From: Rhodospirillales bacterium
Lineage (GTDB): Bacteria > Pseudomonadota > Alphaproteobacteria > Reyranellales > Reyranellaceae
Length of the DNA stretch: 64,000 nt
NCBI GenBank assembly: GCA_016699855.1
Contig: CP064988.1
Location: 992,001 to 1,056,000 of the forward strand
Reading direction: 5' to 3'
Of this stretch, positions 1-9,547 are shown one piece after another. A model generated the notes under the pieces. That model ran no database searches. It was given only the letters and a program-made list of their open reading frames with translations, and had not been told where the DNA came from. The translations under genes and the position numbers were made by a program. Each line of letters opens with the position of its first letter. Position 1 is the first letter of the stretch.

Positions 1-149
1 GGGCCCGAGTACGGGTTCGTGTGGCCGATCTTGATCTCCTTGTCGGTCGCGCCCTCGTCGTACTTCTTCTGCGCCAGCGTCCGGCCGGCCGCCAACGCCA
101 CGGCGGACGCCGAGGCGCCGCCCAACAGTCCACGTCTGGTGGTTGCCAT
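1..149 (-). CDS. Branched-chain amino acid ABC transporter substrate-binding protein, second copy (partial, cut by window edge)
   Basis: Only the first 49 or so codons are present; the rest lies beyond base 1. The start is the ATG at 147-149, preceded on the minus strand by a good Shine-Dalgarno (GGAGGA, 6 nt away). The N-terminus is an export signal with a twin-arginine (MATTRRGLLGG) and an Ala-rich core ending near ALAAGRTLAQ, followed by the mature start KKYDEGATDKEIKIGHTNPY. That stretch is almost identical to the same region of the complete binding protein at 330-1547, so the two are tandem paralogues. It would deliver a ligand to LivHMGF in the periplasm. Family assignment is firm, ligand unknown. 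Confidence 0.85.
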   Translation of the reverse strand, partial: MATTRRGLLGGASASAVALAAGRTLAQKKYDEGATDKEIKIGHTNPYSG

Positions 150-273
150 GTGTCTTCCTCCCTGTCGCCGGGTCGTTGCCCGGACGAGGAAGCATGCGAC
201 AACTTCCCGCGGCCGGGAAGCGAAATTCCGCGATGTGGAATCCGTCCATCGGACGGAACGAGCGCCGGAACGA

Positions 274-307
274 AATCGGCCGCCGGGATCTCTCCCGGCG
301 GCCGATT
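274..307 (-). terminator. Hairpin between the two tandem binding-protein genes
   Basis: A perfect 15-bp GC-rich stem (arms 274-288 and 293-307) closes a 4-nt loop. Read on the minus strand it starts 22 nt after the stop codon of the first binding-protein gene and is followed by TTTCGTT, so it resembles a Rho-independent terminator or attenuator. It lies between co-directional genes and could reduce read-through into the second copy. The T-tract is short, so efficiency is uncertain. Confidence 0.65.
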
Positions 308-329
308 GGTCAATGTCGGCGTGGTCCGC

Positions 330-1547
330 CTAGCTGCTCTCGGCGGCCAGAACGTCGCCGAACAGCTCCCAGGTCTCGCCTTTGAACCGGGCCAGACGGA
401 TCGCCTGGATCGGATAGAAGTCGGTCGGGCTGGTGCTGGCGGTGATGCCGGGCAGCAGAAGCGGCAGCGTTAGCTTCTTGTGGTTGGCGGCCTGCTTCAT
501 CAGGTTCTCGCGGGTCAGATCGTCGCCGCACTGCTTGAGCGTCGCCTCCATCAGCGCCGAGACGGCGTATCCGAAGATATACCCGCCGTCGTCGGTGTTG
601 GCGCCGGGCATGTACTTGGCCATGAACGCCCGCCACGTCTTCATGTCGGCGTGGTCGTTCCACTGCTTGTCGGTCGGGTCCATCAGGTAAAGGCCGGTGA
701 TCAGGCCCTGGCTGTTGTCGATGCCGGCCGGCTTGAGCGTGGCCGCGACCGACGAGGACACGTTGTTCAGGTAGTGGACCGGCTTCCAGTTGAGGTCGGC
801 CGCCTTGCGGATGGCCTGGGCGGCGAATTTCGGGATCGCGATGTTGAAGAAGACGTTGGCGCCCGAATCCTTGAGCTGGATCATCTGCGAGTCGACGGTC
901 GGATCGGTCGTCTCGTAGGTGACGTGCTTGACGACCTTGTTGGCGTCCTTGCCGAGGCCCTCCTTGAAGCCCTCCCAGTAGTCTTTTCCATAGTCGTCGT
1001 TCTGCATCAGCACCGCGATCTTCGCGTCCTTGATGTTGGCAAGGATGTGCTTGGCGTAGATCACGGCCTCGGTGTGATAGTCGGGCTGGAAGCCCATCGT
1101 CCACGGGAATTCCTTCGGCTTGCCCCACTTCGACGCGCCGGTGGCGACGAAGAGCTGCGGCACCTTCTTCTGGTTCATGTACTTGTGGATCGCCGTGTTC
1201 GTCGGCGTGCCAAGCGTGTTGAAGGTGCACAGCACCTTCTCCTGCTCGACAAGCTGGCGGACCATCTCGACGGTCTTGGCCGGGTTGTAGCCGTCGTCCA
1301 GCGTCACGAACTTGACCATGCGGCCGTTGATGCCGCCGCGCTCGTTGACCATCTTCCAGTAGGCTTCGATGCCCTTGCCGATGATGCCGTAGGACGAGGC
1401 CGGCCCCGAGTACGGGTTGGTGTGACCGATCTTGATCTCCTTGTCGGTCGCGCCGTCGCTGTACTTCTTCTGCGCCCGGGCGCCCGTCGCGCCCAGCGCC
1501 ACGGCGGCCGCGCCGCCGCCCAGAACAATACGCCGTGTCGTCGTCAT
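330..1547 (-). CDS. Branched-chain amino acid ABC transporter substrate-binding protein (LivK-like)
   Basis: A 405-residue periplasmic binding protein of the Leu/Ile/Val-binding (type 1 periplasmic fold) family. The ATG at 1547 is chosen because GGAGGA sits 6-7 nt upstream and the following MTTTRRIVLGGGAAAVALGATGARAQ is a signal peptide with a twin arginine. The mature protein begins KKYSDGATDKEIKIGHTNPYSGP, the usual start of the family. It is the fifth gene of the livG-livF-livH-livM cluster, 84 bp after livM, with a second paralogue downstream. In this family the ligand may be branched-chain or other amino acids, amides or aromatic acids; the sequence does not tell which. Confidence 0.9.
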   Translation of the reverse strand: MTTTRRIVLGGGAAAVALGATGARAQKKYSDGATDKEIKIGHTNPYSGPASSYGIIGKGIEAYWKMVNERGGINGRMVKFVTLDDGYNPAKTVEMVRQLVEQEKVLCTFNTLGTPTNTAIHKYMNQKKVPQLFVATGASKWGKPKEFPWTMGFQPDYHTEAVIYAKHILANIKDAKIAVLMQNDDYGKDYWEGFKEGLGKDANKVVKHVTYETTDPTVDSQMIQLKDSGANVFFNIAIPKFAAQAIRKAADLNWKPVHYLNNVSSSVAATLKPAGIDNSQGLITGLYLMDPTDKQWNDHADMKTWRAFMAKYMPGANTDDGGYIFGYAVSALMEATLKQCGDDLTRENLMKQAANHKKLTLPLLLPGITASTSPTDFYPIQAIRLARFKGETWELFGDVLAAESS

Positions 1548-1602
1548 AGTCGGTCCTCCGAAGCTTGGCCGGTCCAACGCCGGCCGTTCCTTTTCACACC
1601 CC

Positions 1603-1630
1603 ACCGGCGCGGCGCCGAGGCGCCGCCGGT
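1603..1630 (-). other. Hairpin in the livM to binding-protein gap
   Basis: Just after the livM stop codon, arms ACCGGCG (1603-1609) and CGCCGGT (1624-1630) flank a further self-complementary GGCGCC. On the minus strand no T-run follows, so it is not a classic terminator. Its position between permease and binding-protein genes fits a stabilising or processing stem that would let the binding protein be made in excess; that role is inference. Confidence 0.35.
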
Positions 1631-1631
1631 C

Positions 1632-2690
1632 TCACCGCCGCAGCCGCCTCAACGCGATCGCGACGCCGCCGACGATCCCCATCGGCATGAAGTACATCAG
1701 GACCAGCAGCATGACGCCGTAGATCGCGTAGGCGGAGACGTCGAACGGCACGCCGAGGCCGTTCTTGAAGAAGGTCGAGATCGACTGCGCCGAGTTCGTC
1801 ACCAGCACGGTGAAGACGCCGCCGACCAGCGAGCCCGCGAGCGATCCGACGCCGCCGACCACGAGGCCGATCAGGAAGGTGATCGACAGGAAGAAGACGA
1901 AGCTGTCGGGCGCGACGAAGGCGATGGCGCTGGCCGACAGCGCGCCGGCGACGCCGGTGTACATCGCGCTCAGCCCGAACACCGTCGTCTTGTAGCGCGC
2001 CGTGTCGATGCCCATCGTGTCGGCCGCCATGTGGTGGTCGCGGATCGCCATCATGGCGCGTCCGCTGCGGCTGTTGAGGATGTTGGCGGCGATCCAGTAC
2101 AGCGCGACCAGCACGACCAGCACGTAGTAGTAGAGCCATTGGTCCTCGCTGAGAGGCAAGCCGAACGGCGCCTCCGGCTTGGACAGAACGATGCCCTGCA
2201 CGCCGCCGGTCAAACCTTCGAGGTGCTTGTACTTGAGCGCCTGCGGCACCGCGAGCGCCAGCGCGAAGGTCGCCAGCGCGAGGTAGTGGCCCTCGAGCTT
2301 CAGCGCCGGCATGCCGAACAGGTAGCCGACGACGAAGCACACGCCGGCCGCGACGATCAAAGCCAGCCAGTACGGCGAGTTGACCTTGTCCATCAGGATC
2401 GCCGCCGTGTAGGCGCCGACGGCGTAGAACGCGCCGTGGCCGAGCGAGATCTGGCCGTTGAAACCCGTCAGGAGGTTCAGGCCGAGCACGGCGATGCCCG
2501 CGATCATCATCGTGCTGATGACGAACAGCCGGTAGTCGCTGACGAGATCCGGCGCGACCGAGCGCACCAGCGGCAGCGCGAACGCGATGGCGATCACCAC
2601 CCACAGCCACGTCCGGGGCGCCGGACGCGCGGCGGCCTCCGGCTTCGCCGTGGAACCGGGGAGGTCGGCCCGAGCGGGGACGTCGGCCAT
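1632..2690 (-). CDS. livM: Branched-chain amino acid ABC transporter permease LivM
   Basis: A 352-residue inner-membrane permease, one half of the LivHM translocation pore. The N-terminus is a cytoplasmic Pro/Ala-rich tail of about 30 residues, followed by about nine hydrophobic segments; the stretch LNLLTGFNGQISLGHGAFYA is the characteristic LivM loop. The ATG at 2690 follows the livH stop by only 2 nt, so the two are translationally coupled. It should work with LivH, the ATPases LivG and LivF and one of the downstream binding proteins. Confidence 0.93.
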   Translation of the reverse strand: MADVPARADLPGSTAKPEAAARPAPRTWLWVVIAIAFALPLVRSVAPDLVSDYRLFVISTMMIAGIAVLGLNLLTGFNGQISLGHGAFYAVGAYTAAILMDKVNSPYWLALIVAAGVCFVVGYLFGMPALKLEGHYLALATFALALAVPQALKYKHLEGLTGGVQGIVLSKPEAPFGLPLSEDQWLYYYVLVVLVALYWIAANILNSRSGRAMMAIRDHHMAADTMGIDTARYKTTVFGLSAMYTGVAGALSASAIAFVAPDSFVFFLSITFLIGLVVGGVGSLAGSLVGGVFTVLVTNSAQSISTFFKNGLGVPFDVSAYAIYGVMLLVLMYFMPMGIVGGVAIALRRLRR

Positions 2691-2692
2691 GG

Positions 2693-3598
2693 TCAGACCC
2701 TCTTCACGACGACGCGGCCGAACAACCCGGCGGGCTTCACGGTGAGCACGAAGATGACGATGATCAGCGCCACCGTCAGCTTCTCGCCGTTTCCGATGAT
2801 GTACATGCCGGTCGTCTTCTCGATCTGGTTGCCGAGGAAGGCCACCATGTTCTCGAGCACGCCGACGATGAACCCGCCGGCCACCGCGCCGCCGGGGTTG
2901 GAGATGCCGCCGACCAGCGCGCCCGCGAACGCGTAGAGCAGGATGCCGCCCATCATGTTCGGGTCGAGGTAGACGATGTGCGCCACCATGCAGCCGGCGA
3001 CCGCGCCGACCGCCGCCGCAAGCCCCCAGCCCAGCGCCAGCATCCAGTCGACGCGGACGCCGACCAGCCGCGCCGAGGCCGGGTTCTGCGCGGCGGCCCG
3101 CATCGCCAGCCCGAGCGGCGTGTAGCGGAAGAACAGGTACAGCATCGTCAGCACGACCAGCGTCACGATGACGACGCCGAGCTGGTGCGCGCCGATCAGG
3201 CCGGTGACGCCGAAATCGCCCTTCGGGAACGGCGAGGGGTATTCCTTGATGAGGTAGCTCCAGATCGTGCCGGCGACGGCGTTGAAGATCGCCAGCAGGC
3301 CGATGAAGACCACCACGATCGACAGCAGCGGCGCGTTGTGCAGCGGCCTCAGCACGATCCGCTCGATCAGCACGCCGCCTATGAACGACACGCCGACCGC
3401 GATGAAGAACGCGCCCCAGAACGGGATGCCCCACTGCATCAGCTGCCAGGAGATGTACGTGCTGAACATCGCCATCTCGCCCTGGGCGAAATTGATGTGG
3501 TCGGTCGAGACGAAGATCATCACCAGCGCGAGCGCCACGCACGCGTAGATCGCGCCGTTGGCGAGGCCGGAGGCGATCTGCTGGATGAACTGTTCCAT
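2693..3598 (-). CDS. livH: Branched-chain amino acid ABC transporter permease LivH
   Basis: A 301-residue polytopic inner-membrane protein with about eight hydrophobic helices and the LivH signature region near its start (GLANGAIYACVALALVMIF, then HINFAQGEMAMF). It forms the transport channel with LivM. The ATG at 3598 begins 10 nt after the livF stop and the gene ends 2 nt before livM, the usual spacing of a liv operon. Length is normal for the family. Nothing appears truncated. Confidence 0.93.
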   Translation of the reverse strand: MEQFIQQIASGLANGAIYACVALALVMIFVSTDHINFAQGEMAMFSTYISWQLMQWGIPFWGAFFIAVGVSFIGGVLIERIVLRPLHNAPLLSIVVVFIGLLAIFNAVAGTIWSYLIKEYPSPFPKGDFGVTGLIGAHQLGVVIVTLVVLTMLYLFFRYTPLGLAMRAAAQNPASARLVGVRVDWMLALGWGLAAAVGAVAGCMVAHIVYLDPNMMGGILLYAFAGALVGGISNPGGAVAGGFIVGVLENMVAFLGNQIEKTTGMYIIGNGEKLTVALIIVIFVLTVKPAGLFGRVVVKRV

Positions 3599-3608
3599 CG
3601 CCGGAGCC

Positions 3609-4322
<714 letters not shown>

Positions 4323-4323
4323 C

Positions 4324-5145
4324 CTAAGCCCCCGTGCCGAGATAGGCCCGGATCACCTCCGGGTCGCGTTGCACCTCGGCCGGCGTGCCGTCGGCGATCT
4401 TCTTGCCGAAGTCGATCGCCACGACCTTGTCGGACACCGACATCACCAGGCTCATGTGGTGCTCGACCAGCAGGATGGTGACGTTCTGGGTGTCGCGGAC
4501 GCGGCGGATCTGCGCCTTGAGGGTCTCGATCTCGTCGTGGTTGAGACCGGCGGCGGGCTCGTCGAGCAGCAGCAGCTTCGGGCTCGACGCCAACGCGCGG
4601 GCGAGCTCGACGCGCTTGCGGATCGGAAACGGCAGCGGACCCGCCGGGAGCGCCGCGAACGGCTCCAGATCCATGAACGCGATCAGCTCCTCGGCGCGTC
4701 GCGCGATCCGCGCCTCGTCGTCCTTGACCTTCGCCAGACGCAGCGCGTTCTCGAGGAAGCTGGTGGAGCTGCGGCTGTGGTAGCCGACCTTGACGTTATC
4801 GAGGACCGACATCCGGTCGAACAGGGCGACGTTCTGAAACGTCCGGCCGATGCCGATGGTCGGGATGTCGTGGCGCGGCCGGCCGAGGATCGACTTGCCC
4901 TCGAACAGGATGTCGCCGTCGTTCGGCTGGTATAGCCGGCTCAGGCAGTTGAACAGCGTCGTCTTGCCGGCGCCGTTGGGGCCGATCAATCCGGCGATCT
5001 GGCCCGGATGGACGTCGAAAGTGATGCCGTCGAGCGCCACGATCCCGCCGAAACGCACGGACACGGCGCGCACGCTCAACAATGGATCCGCGCCCGCCTG
5101 GCGCATCGACGCTTTCGGCTCAGACGCGGACGTAGCCGTGGCCAC
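4324..5145 (-). CDS. livG: Branched-chain amino acid ABC transporter ATP-binding protein LivG
   Basis: An ATPase of about 273 residues with Walker A GPNGAGKTT (about 55-63), Walker B LLLLDEPAAGL and the LivG-specific C-terminal region (AIDFGKKIADGTP...EVIRAYLG). The GTG at 5145 is preferred because GGAGGG lies 8 nt upstream; an ATG at 5106 (MRQAGADPLL) is an alternative that removes 13 residues but has no clear ribosome site. It is the first gene of the liv operon, diverging from the EF-hand gene at 5494 across about 350 bp that should hold its promoter. Confidence 0.88.
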   Translation of the reverse strand: MATATSASEPKASMRQAGADPLLSVRAVSVRFGGIVALDGITFDVHPGQIAGLIGPNGAGKTTLFNCLSRLYQPNDGDILFEGKSILGRPRHDIPTIGIGRTFQNVALFDRMSVLDNVKVGYHSRSSTSFLENALRLAKVKDDEARIARRAEELIAFMDLEPFAALPAGPLPFPIRKRVELARALASSPKLLLLDEPAAGLNHDEIETLKAQIRRVRDTQNVTILLVEHHMSLVMSVSDKVVAIDFGKKIADGTPAEVQRDPEVIRAYLGTGA

Positions 5146-5493
5146 CGATGAAACCCTCCCTCGCACATCCGGCGGCGGCCGCGCGCGGCGCCGCGCCTGA
5201 GGGGCGCGACGACGACTCCGCATGCCGAAACTGCGATCCCGCCATCAATTCCACGGGCTTCTCGGTCCCGCGCGGCCGCACCTTGGCCGATTCACCGCCG
5301 CCTTTCAACCGCTTCCGCGCGCCCGCGCCGGACGGTCCGGACGCGCCGCGTTTTCGCCGCGTTCCGGGCGCACAGGGTTGACATGGCGCCGCGCCGGGGC
5401 CGATACCGCTGGCGCTTGGCGCAGTCGGAGTTCCGCTCGCTTTGCGTGCCACGCCGCTTCCCCCCTCGAACGGCGCGCCGGAGACGATCGTCA
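5146..5493. other. Divergent intergenic region between livG and the EF-hand genes
   Basis: About 350 bp of non-coding, GC-rich sequence between divergent genes. Open frames crossing it are Arg/Pro/Ala-rich and look like shadows. It carries a plausible plus-strand promoter at 5378-5407; no convincing promoter was recognised for livG. No repeats or RNA genes were seen. Confidence 0.5.
5378..5407 (+). promoter_or_regulatory. Candidate sigma70 promoter of the first EF-hand gene
   Basis: A perfect -35 TTGACA (5378-5383) is followed after 18 nt by GATACC (5402-5407), a weak -10. Transcription would begin near 5414, leaving an 80-nt leader before the ATG at 5494. Supported only by sequence match. 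Confidence 0.4.
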
Positions 5494-6591
5494 ATGAAAA
5501 AAGCCGTCCTCGCCGCTTTTACCGCCGCCCTGACCACGGCCGGCGTCCAGGCGCAGCAGCCGCCCGCCGCCACCCCGCCGGCGCCGACCGCCCCGGCGTC
5601 CACCGCCCCGGCGCCCACAGCGCCCCCGCAGATCGCGCCGCCGCAGCCGGGCGCGCCGGTGCCTTTGCCGGACTGGTTCGGTGAGATGGACGTGAACAAG
5701 GACGGCACCGTGACGCGCGAGGAGTTCATCGCCGCGCGCATGAAGCTGTTCGACCAGCTCGACACCGACAAGAACAGTGCGGTGTCACGCGAGGAATTCG
5801 TCAAGCTGGCCGAGCCGCCGCTGAGTCAGGACGGTCCCGGCGTGCCGCCCTTGGAGCAGCGCCGCCGGTTCTACACCGCGCAGTTCGACCAGATCGACTC
5901 GGACCGCGACGGCAAGCTGTCCCGCCCCGAGGTCCAGGCCTATGTCGCGCTGAACTTCAACGAGTTCGACATCGACCGCGACGGGCGGATATCCGAGGCC
6001 GAGCTGCGTCTCGTGCTGAACCAGGCGCGCCTCCGCGCCGAGCAGCGCCAGGCGGCGATGCGCGCGCAGCAGGGCCAGCCCGGCGGCCCGGACCGCAACA
6101 ACGACGGTTTCGTCGACTTCGAGGAGTTCGTGGCGTTCGAGATGGCGCAGATTCAGCAGCTCGACGCCAACAAGGACGGCAAGGTCAGCCTCCAGGAGTA
6201 TCTTGTGCTGGCCGGACCACCGGACGCGCAGGCGCCGGCCGGGACGCCGCCGCTCGCTGAGCGACGCGCGTTCGTCACCAAGAAGTTCCAGGAGATCGAC
6301 TCGAACAAGGACGGCGCCCTCGACGCGGCGGAGATGCGCGTGTTGCTGGCGGCGACGTTCAAGCGGATCGACCTCAACGGCGACGGAAAGGTCACACCCG
6401 ACGAATGGGACGCGGCGCGCCGTCAGCAGGCGCCCGGAGCCCCCGCGCCTGCGCCCGCGCCCGCCGCGGCGGCGCCCGCGGCGAAGGGTCCAGCGCCGAA
6501 GCCGGCGCCGCGCCCAGCGCCTGCGCCGGCACCCGCACAGGGCGGCCTGCCGCAAGGGGGCTTGCTCCCCGGCACCGGTCCGTCACGATAG
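5494..6591 (+). CDS. Exported EF-hand protein with eight calcium-binding loops (copy 1)
   Basis: A 365-residue protein starting with a signal peptide (MKKAVLAAFTAALTTAGVQAQ) and a Pro/Ala/Thr linker to about residue 60. Eight EF-hand loops follow near 66, 90, 135, 159, 200, 224, 269 and 293, for example DVNKDGTVTREEF, DANKDGKVSLQEY and DLNGDGKVTPDEW. The second loop (DTDKNSAVSREEF) lacks the central Asp-Gly and may bind poorly. The eight loops form two similar four-loop halves, each with the order loop-loop-(LAEPP or LAGPP)-(RR)-loop-loop. The tail is Ala/Pro-rich and ends GGLLPGTGPSR. A near copy follows at 6632. Periplasmic or surface calcium binding is likely; partner and function are unknown. 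Confidence 0.85.
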   Translation: MKKAVLAAFTAALTTAGVQAQQPPAATPPAPTAPASTAPAPTAPPQIAPPQPGAPVPLPDWFGEMDVNKDGTVTREEFIAARMKLFDQLDTDKNSAVSREEFVKLAEPPLSQDGPGVPPLEQRRRFYTAQFDQIDSDRDGKLSRPEVQAYVALNFNEFDIDRDGRISEAELRLVLNQARLRAEQRQAAMRAQQGQPGGPDRNNDGFVDFEEFVAFEMAQIQQLDANKDGKVSLQEYLVLAGPPDAQAPAGTPPLAERRAFVTKKFQEIDSNKDGALDAAEMRVLLAATFKRIDLNGDGKVTPDEWDAARRQQAPGAPAPAPAPAAAAPAAKGPAPKPAPRPAPAPAPAQGGLPQGGLLPGTGPSR

Positions 6592-6631
6592 CCGCCGGGC
6601 CAGATTCCGGCCTCCCAGCGGGACCAACCGC

Positions 6632-7696
6632 ATGCAATCTCCGCGTCGCGAACCGCCCCCGACGATGGCAACCGCCGGCGCGGCGTTCCTCGTCGTCCTG
6701 GCCGCGCTCGTGTTCGGTCCGGCAACTTCCGCCCGCGCCCAGGGTCCGTCTGAAGCGCCACCGCCATGGTTTGCCGACATGGACGCAGACAAGGACGGCA
6801 GCATCGCCCGCGCCGAGTACATCACGCACCGCATGAAGCTGTTCGACCAGCTCGACGCCGACAAGGACGGCGTCCTGACGCTGGACGAGTTCCTCAAGCT
6901 GGCCGAGCCGCCGCACTCGCAGGACGGCCCGAACGTGCCCTCTCTCGACCAGCGTCGGAAGGCGCTCCAGGGGCAGTACCAGCAGATCGATCTTGATCGC
7001 GACGCCAAGCTCACTCGGCCCGAGGTGCAGGCGTTTGTCGCCCTCGCCTTCAATCAGATCGATTGCGACGGCGACGGCGCGCTGTCGGCCGTCGAGGTCG
7101 TCCAAGGTTGCCGCCGCGCGGGGCCGGCCGGGCCCGCCGGACCCGCCGCGCCCGTCGCGCGACCCGCCGGACCCGACCGCAACGGCGACGGCTTCGTCGA
7201 TCTGGAGGAGTTCCTCGAGTTCGAGTCGGCGAACGCCCTGCAGCTCGACACCAACAAGGATGGCAAGATCTCGCTCGAGGAATATCTCGCGATCGCCGGA
7301 TCCGCGACGCAGAATCCGCCCGGCGCCCCGCCCTACGCCGAGCGCCGCCGGATCGCGCAGCAGCGCTTCCGCGACATCGACAAGAACAAGGACGGGACGA
7401 TCGACGTCGGCGAGCTACGGCTGGCGCTGACGCCGGGCTTCAAGCGGGTCGACAGGAACGGCGACGGCAAGGTCGACCCCAAGGAGTGGGCCGAGGCGTA
7501 CAACCCGCCGTCACCGCCGCCGCCTCCGCCGGCGCCGAAGGCCGCGCCACCGCCCCAGGCGCGGCCGGCCGCGCCTCCCGCCGGTGCGCCGCCGCAAGCG
7601 AAGCCGGGCCAGCCGCCGGCGGGCAAGCCAGGCGGCGGCGCCCCCAGCGGCCTGCCGCAAGGCACCTTGCTTCCCGGCACCGGCCCGTCGCGCTGA
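6632..7696 (+). CDS. Exported EF-hand protein with eight calcium-binding loops (copy 2)
   Basis: A 354-residue paralogue of the preceding gene, 40 bp downstream. The start at 6632 gives an Arg-containing signal n-region (MQSPRREPPPTMATAG) before the hydrophobic core; an internal ATG at 6665 is the alternative. It has the same eight-loop plan, including DADKDGSIARAEY, DTNKDGKISLEEY and DRNGDGKVDPKEW. Here the third loop is the degenerate one (DLDRDAKLTRPEV, Gly to Ala at loop position 6), so the two copies have lost different sites. The Pro-rich C-terminal linker differs from copy 1, yet the last residues, LLPGTGPSR, are identical. It converges on glmS, 10 bp away. Confidence 0.83.
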   Translation: MQSPRREPPPTMATAGAAFLVVLAALVFGPATSARAQGPSEAPPPWFADMDADKDGSIARAEYITHRMKLFDQLDADKDGVLTLDEFLKLAEPPHSQDGPNVPSLDQRRKALQGQYQQIDLDRDAKLTRPEVQAFVALAFNQIDCDGDGALSAVEVVQGCRRAGPAGPAGPAAPVARPAGPDRNGDGFVDLEEFLEFESANALQLDTNKDGKISLEEYLAIAGSATQNPPGAPPYAERRRIAQQRFRDIDKNKDGTIDVGELRLALTPGFKRVDRNGDGKVDPKEWAEAYNPPSPPPPPPAPKAAPPPQARPAAPPAGAPPQAKPGQPPAGKPGGGAPSGLPQGTLLPGTGPSR

Positions 7697-7706
7697 GGCG
7701 CGACGG

Positions 7707-9527
<1,821 letters not shown>

Positions 9528-9547
9528 GCCCTGTCTCTCCCGCGGCG

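Noticed and set aside
480..2936. An 818-codon open frame on the plus strand antisense to the liv genes
   Set aside because: It is Arg/His/Asp-rich with no recognisable domain and lies exactly opposite livM, livH and the binding protein; long antisense frames are expected in DNA of this GC content.
6570..6591. Genuine Gram-positive-type sortase signal in the EF-hand proteins
   Set aside because: LPGTG is present but there is no downstream membrane helix and basic tail, and no sortase gene in the window.
9528..9547. glmS ribozyme or riboswitch
   Set aside because: Only 20 bp separate glmU and glmS, too short for the element.
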